Shown here: piece after piece, positions 1 to 12,339 of the stretch
How the letters are laid out: every line of letters begins with the position of its first letter
Numbering within the stretch: position 1 is the first letter of the stretch
Source: Hetaerina americana
Taxonomy: Eukaryota > Arthropoda > Insecta > Odonata > Calopterygidae
Reading direction: 5' to 3'
DNA length: 64,000 nt
Assembly (NCBI GenBank): GCA_022747635.1
Contig: JAKTNV010000006.1
Coordinates: forward strand, 69,561,090-69,625,089
Position numbers and translations under genes: made by a program
Notes under the pieces: model-generated
The model's database searches: none
What the model saw: the letters and a program-made list of their open reading frames with translations, nothing else
Told to the model about the DNA's origin: nothing

Positions 1-875
1 ATGATCATAATTTCATGCACGGACGGGTTTAATTCAAATTCAGCGTTTGCTTTTCCATGATATCCCCAAATTTTCCCAACCATTAAGGTGAAAAACCTCA
101 GCCCTCTATACAAAAATGCACAGTCCCTTGCTATCAATTTGACTCTCGGTGCAATCAAATATATATAGTAACCGTTCCTATCTAATTTTTAGATAGGCTA
201 AACATCGAGGAGACCTAGTCCATATGTTAGACGATAACCCAGATTTCATTGGCTGAATTATTGCTCTCTATTAGAACTCTGTCATCCTACGCTTCTTGTA
301 GTAAAAAAATGATACATTACACAAATCATCTTTTTGTTTTAATGTTATTTCACTGCTAATATGAGCCTTAGTAGTCTCCAGTTTCATTTCTTTATCAAAT
401 AAATATTGGGTTCTGAGCAGTGCTGAATGATCTATGTAGTCGCCAAAACCAAATAGTCCTATCACTATTACTGCTACAAGAAGAGATCTGTTTATTTTAT
501 ACTTCCATCCCAGTAGATCCCATAGAAAAAGCCTATGACTTTATCTGCAATTATCTGTAGTTATCTCTTGCTTATTTCCTTTTTGTCAATTCCATTGCCC
601 AATCTCTTTCACAATCTCATTTAAGCTTCCAATCTTTAATTACCCTGATGCATTTATAACTAAGTGCCCTAGCTCTATAATTGTAAAGCTAAGATCCTAT
701 TTTAAGATTTTACTCGACTTTTCCTAAAATACTGAGTCAACGATCCTGTCACCAATTGCGACTCATTTGTTAAATCTTCTTTACGCAACAAAATTATCTT
801 CATGGAATTACAACTTTTTCTGACTTAATGTAAAGTAATTCCAATTATATGATGTGTTCTAATCGTTTCTAGTTT
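1..875. other. AT-rich non-coding stretch
   Basis: I see no recognisable gene, repeat or RNA here. The short open frames lack recognisable domains and are of the size expected by chance in AT-rich DNA. Confidence 0.5.
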
Positions 876-1780
876 TCATCCTTCCTTTATAATGTTTATC
901 TTAGCGTCCCTCCAGAGAAATCTCCGAATCTCAATCACCCTTTTTACCTCAAGTTTGATTCTCATCTCATAGCCATTACATTGATCCTTTATTGTGCCCG
1001 GCATTGTGGAAATGATTTTGCCGGCGTAATAAGCAAACTTGATCACACACAAATTTGACAGATTTGAAGAGTTCTCCACATAGTTTAACTAGTGCATCCA
1101 GCCCTCCGTATTCCTCTCTCACGATATTATTTCTTCCTCCCTTGTATTTTTATCAATTGTATAACCTTCGTGGACAGCGGTAATTTTCTCTTTTTAACAC
1201 CCAAAACATGAAAATTCATTCTGAAAATATTTTATGTTCCTTTCTGTCAGATCATTTTTATATAATTTTCAACCAGTAATTGTTGTACCGTCAAGCGTCA
1301 TTCTTCCTTTTCTGAATCAAAGCTGATATTTTCATAAGTACACATTTGTCGTCTTCCATCCAGCCGTTACCATATGAGGAAAATTTTCAGCATGCAAAAG
1401 AAAGCTTATCATTCTATAGTCTTCACATTCGGTTGCTTATCACTTTTTTACCATAAACAACAATATTGATGCAGCGAACAGTTTTTACCGAATACCTTAA
1501 TCATAAAATCTACGACTGAGCCCAAAAAAAACAACCGTACGTTTTTCTAAACTCTTTCCGGAATGTTTTGCAGCTCATCAGCTTTGTTCCATTTCATTTC
1601 TTTCATTGTTTTTTCTATCTTTCATTCTAGTGTTCTTGGTTCTAAGGCATCCACACCAATATACTCCCTTTCTATACCTTAACTTGCAGGACCAGTATCT
1701 TCCGCATATAGTTCCCCTTGTATTTTTTCTATTTGATTTAAATCTCTCCTTCAATTGATATTTTTGTCGCTGCATTGCTC
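876..1780 (-). mobile_element. Ancient RTE-like LINE relic (RT pieces)
   Basis: Two separated stretches on the minus strand resemble the reverse transcriptase of the younger RTE copies in this window. Around 1570-1700 one frame reads EIEKTMKEMKWNKA-like, matching EIERALREMKLNKA of the younger copies, the segment leading into the RT fingers. Around 880-990 a frame with YEMRIKLEVKRV corresponds to YGMRININKTKV, just after the FADD active site. The order is right for a minus-strand element, but stops and shifts interrupt every frame and the sequence between has decayed beyond recognition. I infer a much older insertion of a related family, long inactive. A different LINE clade is possible. Confidence 0.45.
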
Positions 1781-2130
1781 ATATCGTACATTTATTTTGC
1801 TTTCCTATATCCTACTAGTTCTTCACTTTTCTATATAGCACGACCACGCAGTCCTGTCTCTGTACATTCTGCTTATCCTCGTGAAGTTGTTTCAACCACG
1901 TTTCTTCCACCGTATCACTTTCTCACCTACATGTATGTTTACTGTTTCGCTGTTTTTTCTCTCGTCTCCCTCATTTTCTGTTGACGTTCCCCCATGACCT
2001 TTTCTTTCCTTTCCTAATCAAATATTCTGTAATCCATGGCATCATAAACCTATTATATTTTATCTTTCCTATTATTTCGTCCACCGTCTCTTTTTACTTT
2101 ATTTGAGATATTTTCATATTTCTTTTATCC
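1781..2130. other. Pyrimidine-rich non-coding stretch
   Basis: The sequence is T/C-skewed on the plus strand. It may be further decayed LINE sequence belonging to the relic just before it, but no motif can be defended. Confidence 0.35.
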
Positions 2131-2134
2131 TGAC

Positions 2135-2345
2135 GGTCCGGGTTCAAATCCCGAAGGTGGCAGAATTCGTCAGTACAATAACGATCCCTACTTGGGGTGC
2201 TCTTAGGCGCGTGCTTTAGGTGAAGACGCCGCCTTTAGAGCAGAATATCAAATTGTGGATACCTCTGAATCTTTGAGCGCGCTAATGCACACACAACCTA
2301 AACTGTCGGGTCGCTTCCTCTAATGACTACCACTACTGCTTCCAT
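2135..2345 (+). mobile_element. tRNA-derived SINE, family B, copy 1
   Basis: The left end carries an RNA polymerase III B-box-like T-arm (ggttcaaatcc). It is followed by a body containing cgatccctacttgggg and, near its end, gctaatgc then ctgtcgggtcgc. The same ordered blocks occur on the minus strand at about 15815-16095 and 54580-55075, so this is one dispersed family. The 5' tRNA half with the A box is not clear in this copy, and part of the body is deleted relative to the other two. It is a non-autonomous retroposon and does not encode a protein. Confidence 0.6.
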
Positions 2346-3045
2346 CATTGTACTACCGTACTCGGCTCCCTCAGAATTCGGTCAAGTATTTTACTTTCCA
2401 TTTCCTGATACTCCTTCCCATCTCCATTATCCAAAATTTAGAATTGTACTTAATGGACACTGAATTTTTTCTTGCCCAAATTTGCCCATTATACCTATTG
2501 CTAATTTTATTTTTTTATTCTTCCGTAGCTCTGTAGCGACCTCATATTACAAACCAATATCCTAAATTGATTAACACATTTGACTGATTAACCCTCTCAA
2601 ATAGTCGCCGTCTGGTAGCCAAATTATCTTCAAAAGTATATTTTCTTAGAGAGGAAGCTATGAATTTATGATATGTAGCCATTTGACATAAAAAGAATTC
2701 AGTTTACCAGTATTATAATACGACAACTTACAATTTTGATACATAAAAAAAAGCCATATTTTCAAGTAGTCTACCAATTACCGAAATTATTTTTCGAGTA
2801 AAAATACTTCTATCCATAATTTTCATCATGAGATTCTTCATTTTTCACTTTTCCTTCAGTTCAACTAGTAATGCTGCAAATTTCCTCAAGGAAGTGAATA
2901 AATATATCGCATCCTTTTCATATATTGAGACTATTGCAATTGAGAAATAAAAATAACGGTGTACATGTATTTTATCTCGTAAGCTTTATTTCATTATAAG
3001 AGTTTGAGAAATTCGAAAAAAGTACTTCAAAGGCATGTATAGCTC
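2346..3045. other. AT-rich non-coding stretch
   Basis: Nothing recognisable was seen between the SINE and the truncated RTE copy. Open frames are short and of low complexity. Confidence 0.5.
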
Positions 3046-4001
3046 CACTTTCATTCCTACCTCGAGTTCTTCCCATGCCTCTTTGATTATTTCCTCTGTA
3101 TACAGGTTGAACAGCAACGGTGATAATGGGCACCCCTGCCTTACACCCCTTCCTAACACTGCCCATCCTGACTCCCCGTTTCCCACCCGCACCTGAGCAG
3201 TCTGAGACATGTACAGGTTGCGGATTAGCCTCCTTTCCCTCCTATCTATTCCTATTTTCTGCAATATACTCATTATTTTTTCTCAATTCACTCTATCAAA
3301 CGCTTTTTCGAAATCTACGAAACCGGCAAATACCTCCTGGTTGTGTTCTATATTCCTCTTGATTAATAATCTCATTACTGCAATGGCATCACGCGTACCT
3401 CTCCCCTTCCTAAACCCAAACTGATCATCTCCTAAGTAATCATTTGCCCTACTCTCTATCCTTTTGTTTATGATCCTGAGCTGCTGACTTTAACTGCGTG
3501 GGATATCTATCTTATCGTCCTGTAGTCCGCAATTGATGTCGCCTTTACGTTTTTCGGAATAGGAACGAAAACTGATCTCATTAAGTCTTCCGGCCAGGTT
3601 CCCTCCTCATAAATACTATGGATCAGCCCATAAAGCCTCTTCCTCCCACATTTTCCTAAGCATTTTAAAAGTTCCACGGGAATGTTATCTACCGCCACGG
3701 CCTTATTTAGTTTCATCTCCCTTAATGCCCTTTCTATCTCACATTCTAGTATGCTTGGACCTAAGCTGTCTTTCTCTACGTCATTTTCTTTTTCAATGTC
3801 TAACTTTGTTGGTCTGAGCTCTTTACTATATAGTTCTTCTACATATTCCTTCCATCTCTCTTCGATCTTTCCTGCGTCAACTATTACCTTACCCGCCTTA
3901 TCTCTAACTGTTAGCATAGCTCTTCCTTTCTTGCTTCCCGATAACGATTTAACTTTGCTGTACAGCGCACCGATTTCACCCTTCCTCTGCAGACTTTCCA
4001 T

Positions 4002-4002
<1 letters not shown>
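3046..4002 (-). mobile_element. RTE-type LINE, copy A, truncated at both ends
   Basis: This is a fragment of the reverse transcriptase of an RTE-clade non-LTR retrotransposon, read on the minus strand. It runs from the pre-finger linker (EIERALREMKLNKAV, about 3700) through YEEGTWPEDLMRSVFVPIPK and the motif B block GVRQGCPLSPLLFNLYTEE (about 3100). Homology to the sister copies stops at about 3046, before the FADD active site, so the catalytic centre and the 3' end are missing. On the other side homology ends at 4002, directly at a (TA)n array. Frames are broken by a shift near 3500. The EN domain is absent. This copy cannot move by itself. Confidence 0.85.
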
Positions 4003-4087
<85 letters not shown>

Positions 4088-4100
4088 GTGTGTGTGTGTA
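4003..4100. repeat. (TA)n array passing into (TG)n
   Basis: About 80 bp of uninterrupted TA dinucleotides (4004-4085) is followed by a short TG run. It lies exactly at the 5' break of RTE copy A and next to a PLE-derived fragment. Frames that cross it encode runs of Tyr-Ile and are artefacts. Confidence 0.95.
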
Positions 4101-4620
4101 TCGATGATATAGAAGCACTCAAGAGAGCAATATAACATTTGGACGGCACATTAGAACATAAAACAAATAGATAACAAGTAAACGAACACCAGCATTTTAG
4201 ATTGTGCTTTCGGTCTTCGCTGAGGCCTTCTTCAGGTCAGGCCATACCTGAAGAAGGCCTCTCAGAACGGAGGCAATGAGGTGATACTGAATAATGAAAA
4301 TTGAACCAGTTGACATAGAAAACGAGAAGTAGGTAGAAGTGTGAGTTAAGAGCAATGTCTGAAGGGAACAAAAGAAAGGAAATAAAACTAGAAGGAAATC
4401 TGATCAACAGCTGCGTGTCGAAGAATGAGAAGAAAGGGGACATAAGGGGGAAGATTTAAAGAAAAACAAGGGTTGATTATAAAAAGGAAGCAATTTCGGA
4501 CGGGGACTGGGAAAGTATGAAGAATGAAAAGAGAAGGTAAGAGAATAATGAGGTTACGTATTTCAAACCAATCCATAGATTGATGAAGATTTTTGCTTCC
4601 AATAAAACTACTCTACAGCT
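4100..4620 (-). mobile_element. Penelope-like element end fragment with inverted arm
   Basis: Around 4203-4270 two inverted arms meet at a short spacer: a left arm ending ccttcttcaggt and a right arm starting acctgaagaagg. Read on the minus strand, the left arm gives CTGAAGAAGGCC followed some 15 bases later by CCGAAA, the arrangement of a hammerhead-like core (CUGANGA, helix II, GAAA). The pattern of two LTR-like ends in inverted orientation, each carrying such a core, matches what is known for Penelope-like elements. No RT or GIY-YIG coding sequence remains. The outer limits are estimates, and the stretch after about 4300 is assigned only by adjacency. Confidence 0.45.
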
Positions 4621-4639
4621 TTTTAAATAGATTCGTCAC

Positions 4640-5779
4640 TGAACGTAATGTTACAAAGATCCCTTATTGTATTATTAATAATATCAAAGTTAATCACAGT
4701 AATTGTAGTTAATGATTATTTTAAACAAAGTTTACATTTTCATCGGAATCTTTCCAAATGTTTTCGGACATTTTTAGGGTATATTTTGTATTTTTGATGA
4801 AATCGAAAGAGTGTGTATTGCCATTTTTTAAATTTATCGCGAGGGTTTTCCAAAATACGTATTAAATTAAACATTTAACTGATCTCATGAAATGAACAAA
4901 AGCAATGATAAACATCGTGTTCGATATTTCAACAATATTCTAAAGTCAATAGAATCAATAGACTATTGACTCTACCTTATAACTGCACCAAACCTGCAAG
5001 CCAACCGGGCGTATGGCAGGGTTTGTTTGGTGGTCCCCCATTAGGTTAACCCGTGGAGGTTCATTAATAGAAAAATAAACTTTTCATTCGCTGTGCTTTG
5101 CAGTGCGATGGTTACGAATTGATTTAGCATGCTATTTATATGATTTACATATATTCACTTAACCATGGCCATTTAAATTATGCTCATTGACACATGTGTT
5201 CCCTAAAACTGATGACTGTGGTTACCATCTCAAACATATTTTTTTAATTTCATGCAGGTTACACAATTGCAAATTTTGTTAAAATACATTCAACGAGTTT
5301 CAGTGTTGCCGTAATTGTGTGAAAATGAAATTTATATTATTGATAGCTTTAAACACATTTCAAACTAGAATTGCCAATTGATCGGAAGGGAGGGATAGGA
5401 ATAAAAACATTTAAGATGCCCACTAGCACGTGTGCGAATTCATATCATAAAAAATACAATAATGATTGACATAAGGTTTCAAATTGGGAATATATTCATG
5501 AAGTATTCCAAGTATCAATCAGCAAACCTGTTTGGTTTTGAGAGCGGTGTAAGTACTTCTGTACTGTATGCCGGATTTTCGTTTTCATGTGTACTCTCAC
5601 AGAGCCGTTCGGAATCGGGAGAACGAGAGCCCGATTGCTCTTTGTAGCCCCACTTTTACTCAGCATGATTTCTCCCACAACCACAAAATCCTCTCGATCT
5701 GGATTTGGTAGGGTGCATCTGAATGACCCCATCGGACCCAAACGGATCGGGCAGTCACACCTGCAACCCAATTGGCCAT
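4640..5779. other. AT-rich non-coding stretch
   Basis: No gene was seen. A small GC-richer patch at 4985-5075 can form an imperfect hairpin (caccaaacctgc against gcagggtttgtttggtg) but matches nothing else in the window. Confidence 0.45.
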
Positions 5780-6700
5780 AAAGAGTTGCAAGCCCCACTC
5801 TAGCCGACCACACGACTCGGTCTGGGCGCGCATCCACTTGAATGATGCCTTTCGACGACGGAGAGGGCTATAAAAAGTTTAAATTATGCAACAAGGCGAA
5901 AGAAGAATCGGAACGGCACCGGAAGGAAGCCGAAGTCGATTCTCAAGATCACTTTGCGGTTAAAATTCGTCCCAGAATCACCAACAAGGTCCAACGCCAC
6001 AAACCCTTTCCCCCCACTCACTCACCACCCACCCCACTGCCTCGTTTCCGGAATCTGGAAACATTCAACCTAAAAAGAAATCCAAACCCCGGTTAACATT
6101 TCGGTCCAGCCAGCGAGCGACCATTGGTCATTTTCCTTGAAGAGCAACACGGTCATCCGTCAGTTGGGGGGGAGGGTGAAAGGCGGGAGAGTGAGGGGGA
6201 GCCATCGCTTCGACGACCACTCGAAACGCACATAGACACACACACACATACACATGGGCTCAGTCCACTCACGTCCATACACGGTATCCCACAGGCACCC
6301 ACACAAACACGTCCGCGGGCGAACTCACACACGTGCACATGCCCACACACGTACACTTGTAGTCCGACCTTCAACGGTCAATCAATACGGTGCCACACCC
6401 CTCCTCACTCACTCCCTTTCGTTTCGGCTCCTGTTAGAGGAGCATGCACGGAACTCGCTTTGTTTGTCCAGGCTCTCCCGCCCGCCCCCGTGCCCTCCAC
6501 TCTTCCTTCTCCCCCGAGGCCCACGCATCTCCCGCTCCACAGCCCCCCTCCCTCCACCCTACCGCCATTCCCTCGTATCCTCCTCCTCGTCATTCGTAAT
6601 GCCCCCTCCTCGCACGAATCTCAAAGCTGCAGACACTCGGGGGTGGTGCACCGGCCATCCTGGAACCCGCTCCACTGTGCAGAGTGATCACCTTCGAAGT
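5780..6700. other. GC-rich block with (AC)n runs and a TATA-like motif
   Basis: The block is sharply GC-richer than its flanks, with C-rich plus-strand composition and imperfect (AC)n between about 6235 and 6360. A TATA-like ctataaaaag lies at 5868-5877. Open frames of 155-187 codons cross the block, but they owe their length to low AT content. They show no domain, and overlapping frames on both strands are equally open. A promoter or enhancer island is possible. Nothing here proves one. Confidence 0.4.
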
Positions 6701-6719
6701 TTCTCAGTAATCATTATTT

Positions 6720-7280
6720 GATAGTTATTAATTGATCCTAAATTACAATGAATATTAATTAATCATTCCAAGGGAAGACCCGTAAAATGTATTTTGTCAG
6801 CTCTAGGAACAGTAATATATGATATGTTAATAATGTAAGCTTTTCTGGTTACCGATATATGTTAATATAGCTTTTTAAAGTTTTTTTATGGGATAAAACC
6901 GGGTAGAAATCGATTCTGGAAAAACGTTTTAACGGTCCAAAAAACCGGAGGAAGGTCCAAATCTGGAACAAATTAACTTTTTACTCTGAACATGCAAAAT
7001 TTTCTATCATTAAAAATGGCTTGTTGGTGACACTTCTTTCTCAAATCATACCAGAACGGAAGAGTGGAGATAAGGACTAAAATACCATCAAAGACTCTCT
7101 GGGAAAAACCCGTTAAATTGTTGAATTACACCCGGAGATTTCTTTGGGTTTAAGAAGCAGTTTTGAATATTCCCAGATGATTTTCGTTTTTTCGTTGAGT
7201 TCAACGTTTGGTCTCAACGCTTGGGATCATTCTTTTTGGGCAACATATTGTGCCCGAGTTCAAAATGGATCTCAATAAGA
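6720..7280. other. AT-rich non-coding stretch
   Basis: No gene, repeat or RNA feature was recognised. Confidence 0.5.
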
Positions 7281-7284
7281 TTGC

Positions 7285-7497
7285 TCTCTGTTTTATTTAT
7301 TTAGTTATTCAGTATCAGTCCGAAAACAGCACATTTTGGCCTTCACATCGAACTATTAACAACAATAGCAATTGTCACATTTACAAACACCCAAGCCCTA
7401 GGTGGAGGAAAACTCACCTAGGCGGGAATCGAACCCGCGACCCTTGGAATGGCAGAAGAGGACGTTACCCCGCCGCCACCGGGTCGGCACGTCGGTT
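7285..7497 (-). mobile_element. tRNA-derived SINE, family C
   Basis: Read on the minus strand from 7497, the element starts with a tRNA-like head, including gggttcgattcccgc (B box, complement at about 7420-7437) and an upstream segment in the A-box position. Next comes a body with a perfect 8-bp inverted repeat, CCTAGGTG and CACCTAGG, separated by about 10 bases. The 3' end is an A-rich (AAAT-like) tail near 7290. The tRNA-like head rules out a random repeat. The extra body and A-rich tail rule out a normal tRNA gene. Only one copy was seen in the window. Confidence 0.65.
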
Positions 7498-7499
7498 TT

Positions 7500-8690
7500 A
7501 AATAGGGTTTTATGATTACAAAAATGCTATATTAGAGCGACAGAATTGATAGAAATTCCAGCTACGCCGTGGTATTAGAACCTCACCACGACGCGTTATT
7601 ATGTGAGAATGTTGTCTAGCATCTTCACTCTTTTGACCGATTATCATGTTACGAGTAGAAATACGATAGTATACTCCTAAAGCCTTATATCTACCTCAAA
7701 TTCCGACATTATTTTATGTTACGATTTATGTAATTTTTTGAGTTAGCCAGGGAATGTAGAATTTTTTTCCATACATTAAGTTTTAGAAAAATCCTATATT
7801 TCACTAGGTTGAATTCCTTGAATATGCTGTTTTGAAATGAGAGGTAGTGTAGAGAATGGACGGAAACCCTAATTAGTAGCCACTTTCCAGTTGAAGGCAC
7901 GAGATACTAAATATGAGTACATAATTCAATGGTAGGTGTACTTTATTTAAAATTTTACAACGTATCCGTACGATGTTTGCTATATATGCATAATTGCTGC
8001 ATATGATAGGACATTTTTTTAAATTTTACATTTGACCAAAAAGTATATATATTTAACACAATGATTACTGATTGATATTAAAAAGCGTGGTAACATTTAT
8101 CAAAGTTACATATTTCGAAATGTCTTCTCATTGGTGTGGCATCACCCGCAGTGTTGCTTTCATATTTCATAGAAAATTTGGAATTTGAAATAACTGAAAT
8201 AATAATCGGCTTCTTGGGTATGAAAAAATGATTAAAAGGCATTTTAAATGACGCAAACGGAAAAATTTACCCATGGTCGACTCCTTTAGGGTGACTAACA
8301 TGACTGTGATTGTTTTGTCGTTGCACAGATTCATGGAATGAAAGCAAATACGTATATTGATTCTATGCGTAGAAAAATCAGTATGTATTTAATAAATTAA
8401 TTATCACAGCTAAATCGATATTAATTAAAATTTCAGTTATATGGTCATTTAGAAATAACCGATACTATCAATTTTATTTCTTGTAATTTCAATAGCTTCA
8501 CTCCTTATCGCAAGTCTCCCACATAAGCCTCACTTAGGCGTCATATTGATAATTAAGGTAGATTACCGTTGAACTATTTTAAAGTCTATACCTCGAAATT
8601 GTTTATCATTCTTGTACATACTTACTAACGATATTATTCCCAGTTAAATTAGATTTTGGACGGACATGGGCTTTTCAACTGTTCAACATT
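7500..8690. other. AT-rich non-coding stretch
   Basis: Nothing recognisable was found. Open frames are short and lack domain-like content. Confidence 0.5.
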
Positions 8691-8764
8691 ACTTGCCTGT
8701 CCGAATTAAAAACGCAGCCCGGCATCCGACAACTACATAAGTACCTTTTCAATTCCACAAACTT

Positions 8765-9385
8765 CTACCCTCCCTTCATTCAGTCCAATATCCCGATCCT
8801 GTACCTCTCCTTTCCTTGTTTGCCAAACGTTCTTCCCTCATGTCAGCCTTCAACATCCGATTCCCAAACAAAACACTTTGCATCCACCTTTCCTGCCCTC
8901 CTTTGCATTTCTACCAACAATCGTCATTCCTCCTCAACCATGCCCAGCTAGCACTTCCTCGTTTGTCTTCCTCTCTATCCATCATTTCACTCCTTCATCT
9001 TTCTCCACGCCCACCTTTCAAAAGCTTCCAATCTATGCCTATTATCCTGCTTCAAAGACGATATTTCCGCTGTGCAGAAAACTAAGCTCCATATTTAAGT
9101 TATGTCGAGCCTTTTTTTAGCCTCCATACTCAACGTTCCTGTCATTACCTCCCTCATCCTTGTGAAAGCTTATTTGCCTTACGCAATTATTCTCCTTATG
9201 TCCCTACTACTTAAGAGCATTTTGGTCCTGAAAATTCCGAAGATAAGTAAACTAATCTACCTCCTCTAATTAATGAACGCCTATTTTAGTGCTTAACTTA
9301 GCCTAGGTCTTTCTTAAAAGCAATATAATCTTTATTTCGTTTACATCACCATACCTATCGCACTGAGGTACAGCGCATTGATATG
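8765..9385 (-). mobile_element. RTE-type LINE, copy G, decayed 3' part
   Basis: On the minus strand this stretch aligns over several hundred bases with the 3' part of RTE copy B (16826-17470). It covers the region after the RT palm that encodes LIWSVAMYGAETWSLK and MWVCRRMEKVKW in better copies. The pyrimidine-rich plus-strand look and block order (ccctcccttcat, cctttcct, cgttctt) are shared. Coding frames are broken throughout. Homology ends near 9385, before the FADD active site. It is 5'-truncated and inactive. Confidence 0.6.
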
Positions 9386-9389
9386 GGTG

Positions 9390-12335
9390 ATTGGAGGGGA
9401 TTAATACCTTCACTTTTTGCCCTGTGGTGTTGAGGTCATTACATATTTTCCTCCAAATGCCACTATTAAACGATCAGCATTCAGTGCTCGTAGATTTAGT
9501 TCTGATCAGATAAGAAGCTCTATGCAAAAGCATGGCCCCTCTCTGGCACCTTAAGTGGCCATTACAAATCGCCTTCAATCTGAAAATTCCGGGCATTACC
9601 CTCTGTAGACGACTTTGACTTATCTTTCCAGCATCCCTATTACCTGTTTATAAACTTCCTGATTACTTCAAAAAAGTATTATCTAATAGCTTTAAATAAA
9701 AAAGAGACATCCTCCTTCAAATTTAATTCAATTTATTTCATAAAAAAATGTATCAGTATGAACATTCCAGAAAATAACGGACAATTACGAAAGTCGACTA
9801 ATATTCGAGCAGGTAAAAAAGTCAATTCGACGAAAATACGCAAAACTTGGCTTCCCTTAGATTTTTGGAGTTTTCTTACTTTAAAAGCTGCTCAATAAAT
9901 TTAACTCAACATCGTCCGTTCTCTCTCATAAAGGTCTCTCTCCAATACCTCTAATAGTTATATTTGATAGGCCAAATCCCTCAGGCACCCACTGTCTCCC
10001 TTTCCATCGCTCCAATCTACTAATGCGGTTTTCATCCAAAATTCTGGGTCATCATCTACCCCTTTTCTCATTTACCTCCCAAAATCCACGCACTCCATTA
10101 TCCCCTTCCACCTCCCTCCGATTCCCTTCCCCGGGCGGACAGGATATCGCTGGTTCCAACATTCAGCAAATTATCGTATCCTTCATTGCAACTCGACAAA
10201 CAAGCATTCGTTTCACAAGGGTTGTATATAGTTGTCATTCCCCCGCAATATCTCGCTCCCATTTCATTAGTTTAATGATGCTTACAGGCCCTCCACACAT
10301 CATTCAAAACTTTCCATGAACGTGGAAGTATTGCTTTTTGGAGGTGAGCATATTTTCTTGCATTCCAATCTCTATATTCCTATGTATTACATTGTTGATT
10401 CATGATTAATTCGGATTCATCCCATGTAAAATCCCCCAGATTTGTTTTAAACGTTTATCAGAGTAAATATTTTATTTTTTATAAAAATGAACTCTGAATT
10501 AAATTTTAACGGTGATAATGTTAATGTCATTCGCCTAGAAAAAAAACAAGAGTTGGTTCCCATGATTTTTTTAGTTCATAATGATCTTTCTATATTGATA
10601 AATAACGTCTAAATGTTTGATTCGTACCCCTTTTGGCTAAATATTGCTTTATGTCAGGATTACTCATTTGAAGATACTTCAAATATATAGTTCTCATGTA
10701 TGTTTTCTTCTTCAGATATGAATTTCTAATCGTTAAGGCAGATGGGATTTAAAGGGTGGGAAGGATGTCACGGCCAAGAGAAACAATGATTCGTAATAAA
10801 CGTTAACTCAGCAATGCCCGAAGACTATTAAATCGTTTAAATATTTCCCAAGGAAGTATTCATTTAGCCTAAGAGATTTCTTAGGATTTAAAAAAATAAA
10901 AGTCCTGTAAGTGCACTTCAATAAAACGATACTTTTTTTCCTTAATATTTGTGCTTCTGCAATATATTTAAATATTTCAAAAACTTAATTTCAGGTAAAA
11001 GAATTGTTGTTTCTTCTTGGAACAGTTTATTTCAATCATAATCCCTGGTAAAAATATCAGTAACAAAAAAGGAAAAAATATTAAAAATAATAAAGGTGTC
11101 AATTTGCGATTATAAATACACATGTCGTAAACAGCAATAACGTGTTATGTATCTTGTTGCCGTAAACATCGAAAAAATACATACTAAAACACATTAAATA
11201 TTATTTAACTCAGCCGTAAGTTTTATTTTCTGTTAAAGAAGAGTATTCATCAGAGAATAAAAAATATTTCTGAACATTGAATCCCTGAAGGCAAAAATAC
11301 TCAGCGCTACATTGAACGTGCATGAATACAGTTTATTATTTACGAATTTCCCGGTACATCAGATGGATAAAATCAGTGTTGTAGTTAGGAAAGAGTCAAA
11401 AAGATAAATTCAATATCAAATCAAGGATACATTATATAATTCAAGTGTTCCCTCCATTAAGTAGCCTTCACAAAACAAACAGAGATAAGCACGCCCATTA
11501 AAGAATATTACATGTGTTTACTATCTTTTCCTTCTCCTTTTCAAGGTTGACGTTGTAATTCCAGCCGCCATTGTCTGCGGCGACTTGGGAGTTGTTATGT
11601 AGTTGTTCGGCCCTCAGCTCTAGAATGGTTCTCTCATCGAGCTCTAGACCATGGAGCGTAAATAACACTCCATGGTCTGCCGACTGTTCTTTACACTCAA
11701 TGCTCTAGTTTCTGGTTTAAAATATGGCACTGAAGTTCTACCGACGGCCAAAGTTAAGTTCAAGTCATGTGTTAATTTTAAACCCAGTTTCAATGCCACA
11801 ATTACATCAATGAAATTCATTATTAGTCATCACATTACTATCGGAACAGAAGTAGGAAATATAGTATGCCAATATGAAAATATTTTTACACGGCAGAGGT
11901 GTATATTTTATGAATTTAAGTTATAAAATCTGAAATATCAAATGGCGGGAATCAACTTCATTATACAAAAGATTTTAGCGAATATTTACCTTGAATGTTA
12001 CCGTCATTTTCATATTTGATTTTTAATAATTAGCAGATATTAAATTTCAAAATTGAACTAACATAATTTATAGATTTTACCAATTATCAGCTCCGTAGGA
12101 TATTAAGCGTAACCATTTTGTTGATTATCAGCGCACGTGAATTCGTTACAAAATTGATATCAAGAGTCAATATTCCAGGCGGGAGTGCTAATGCGAAAAA
12201 CGATGAGTTTCGACTCCTCGATAGTCATAGCTTCCGAGTTTTCATTTACCCTCAGTGACACTTGAAGAGCGCTCCTCTTCAGTTATACTTGAGTTCCGTT
12301 CTAAATGTATGCCCGTTCTCGGATAAATAATTCAT
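9390..12335. other. Non-coding stretch, no gene seen
   Basis: Mostly AT-rich with a slightly GC-richer patch around 9960-10320. No domain, splice-supported exon or repeat relative could be identified. Confidence 0.45.
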
Positions 12336-12339
12336 TACC

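Noticed and set aside
3911..4138. Open frames encoding long Tyr-Ile runs across (TA)n arrays (also near 39522, 40152, 42063, 43896 and 46081)
   Set aside because: They are translations of dinucleotide repeats, not proteins.
6124..6721. Open frames of 155 and 187 codons in the GC-rich block
   Set aside because: Overlapping frames on both strands are equally open, the content is Pro/His/Ser low complexity, and there is no domain. The lack of stops follows from base composition.
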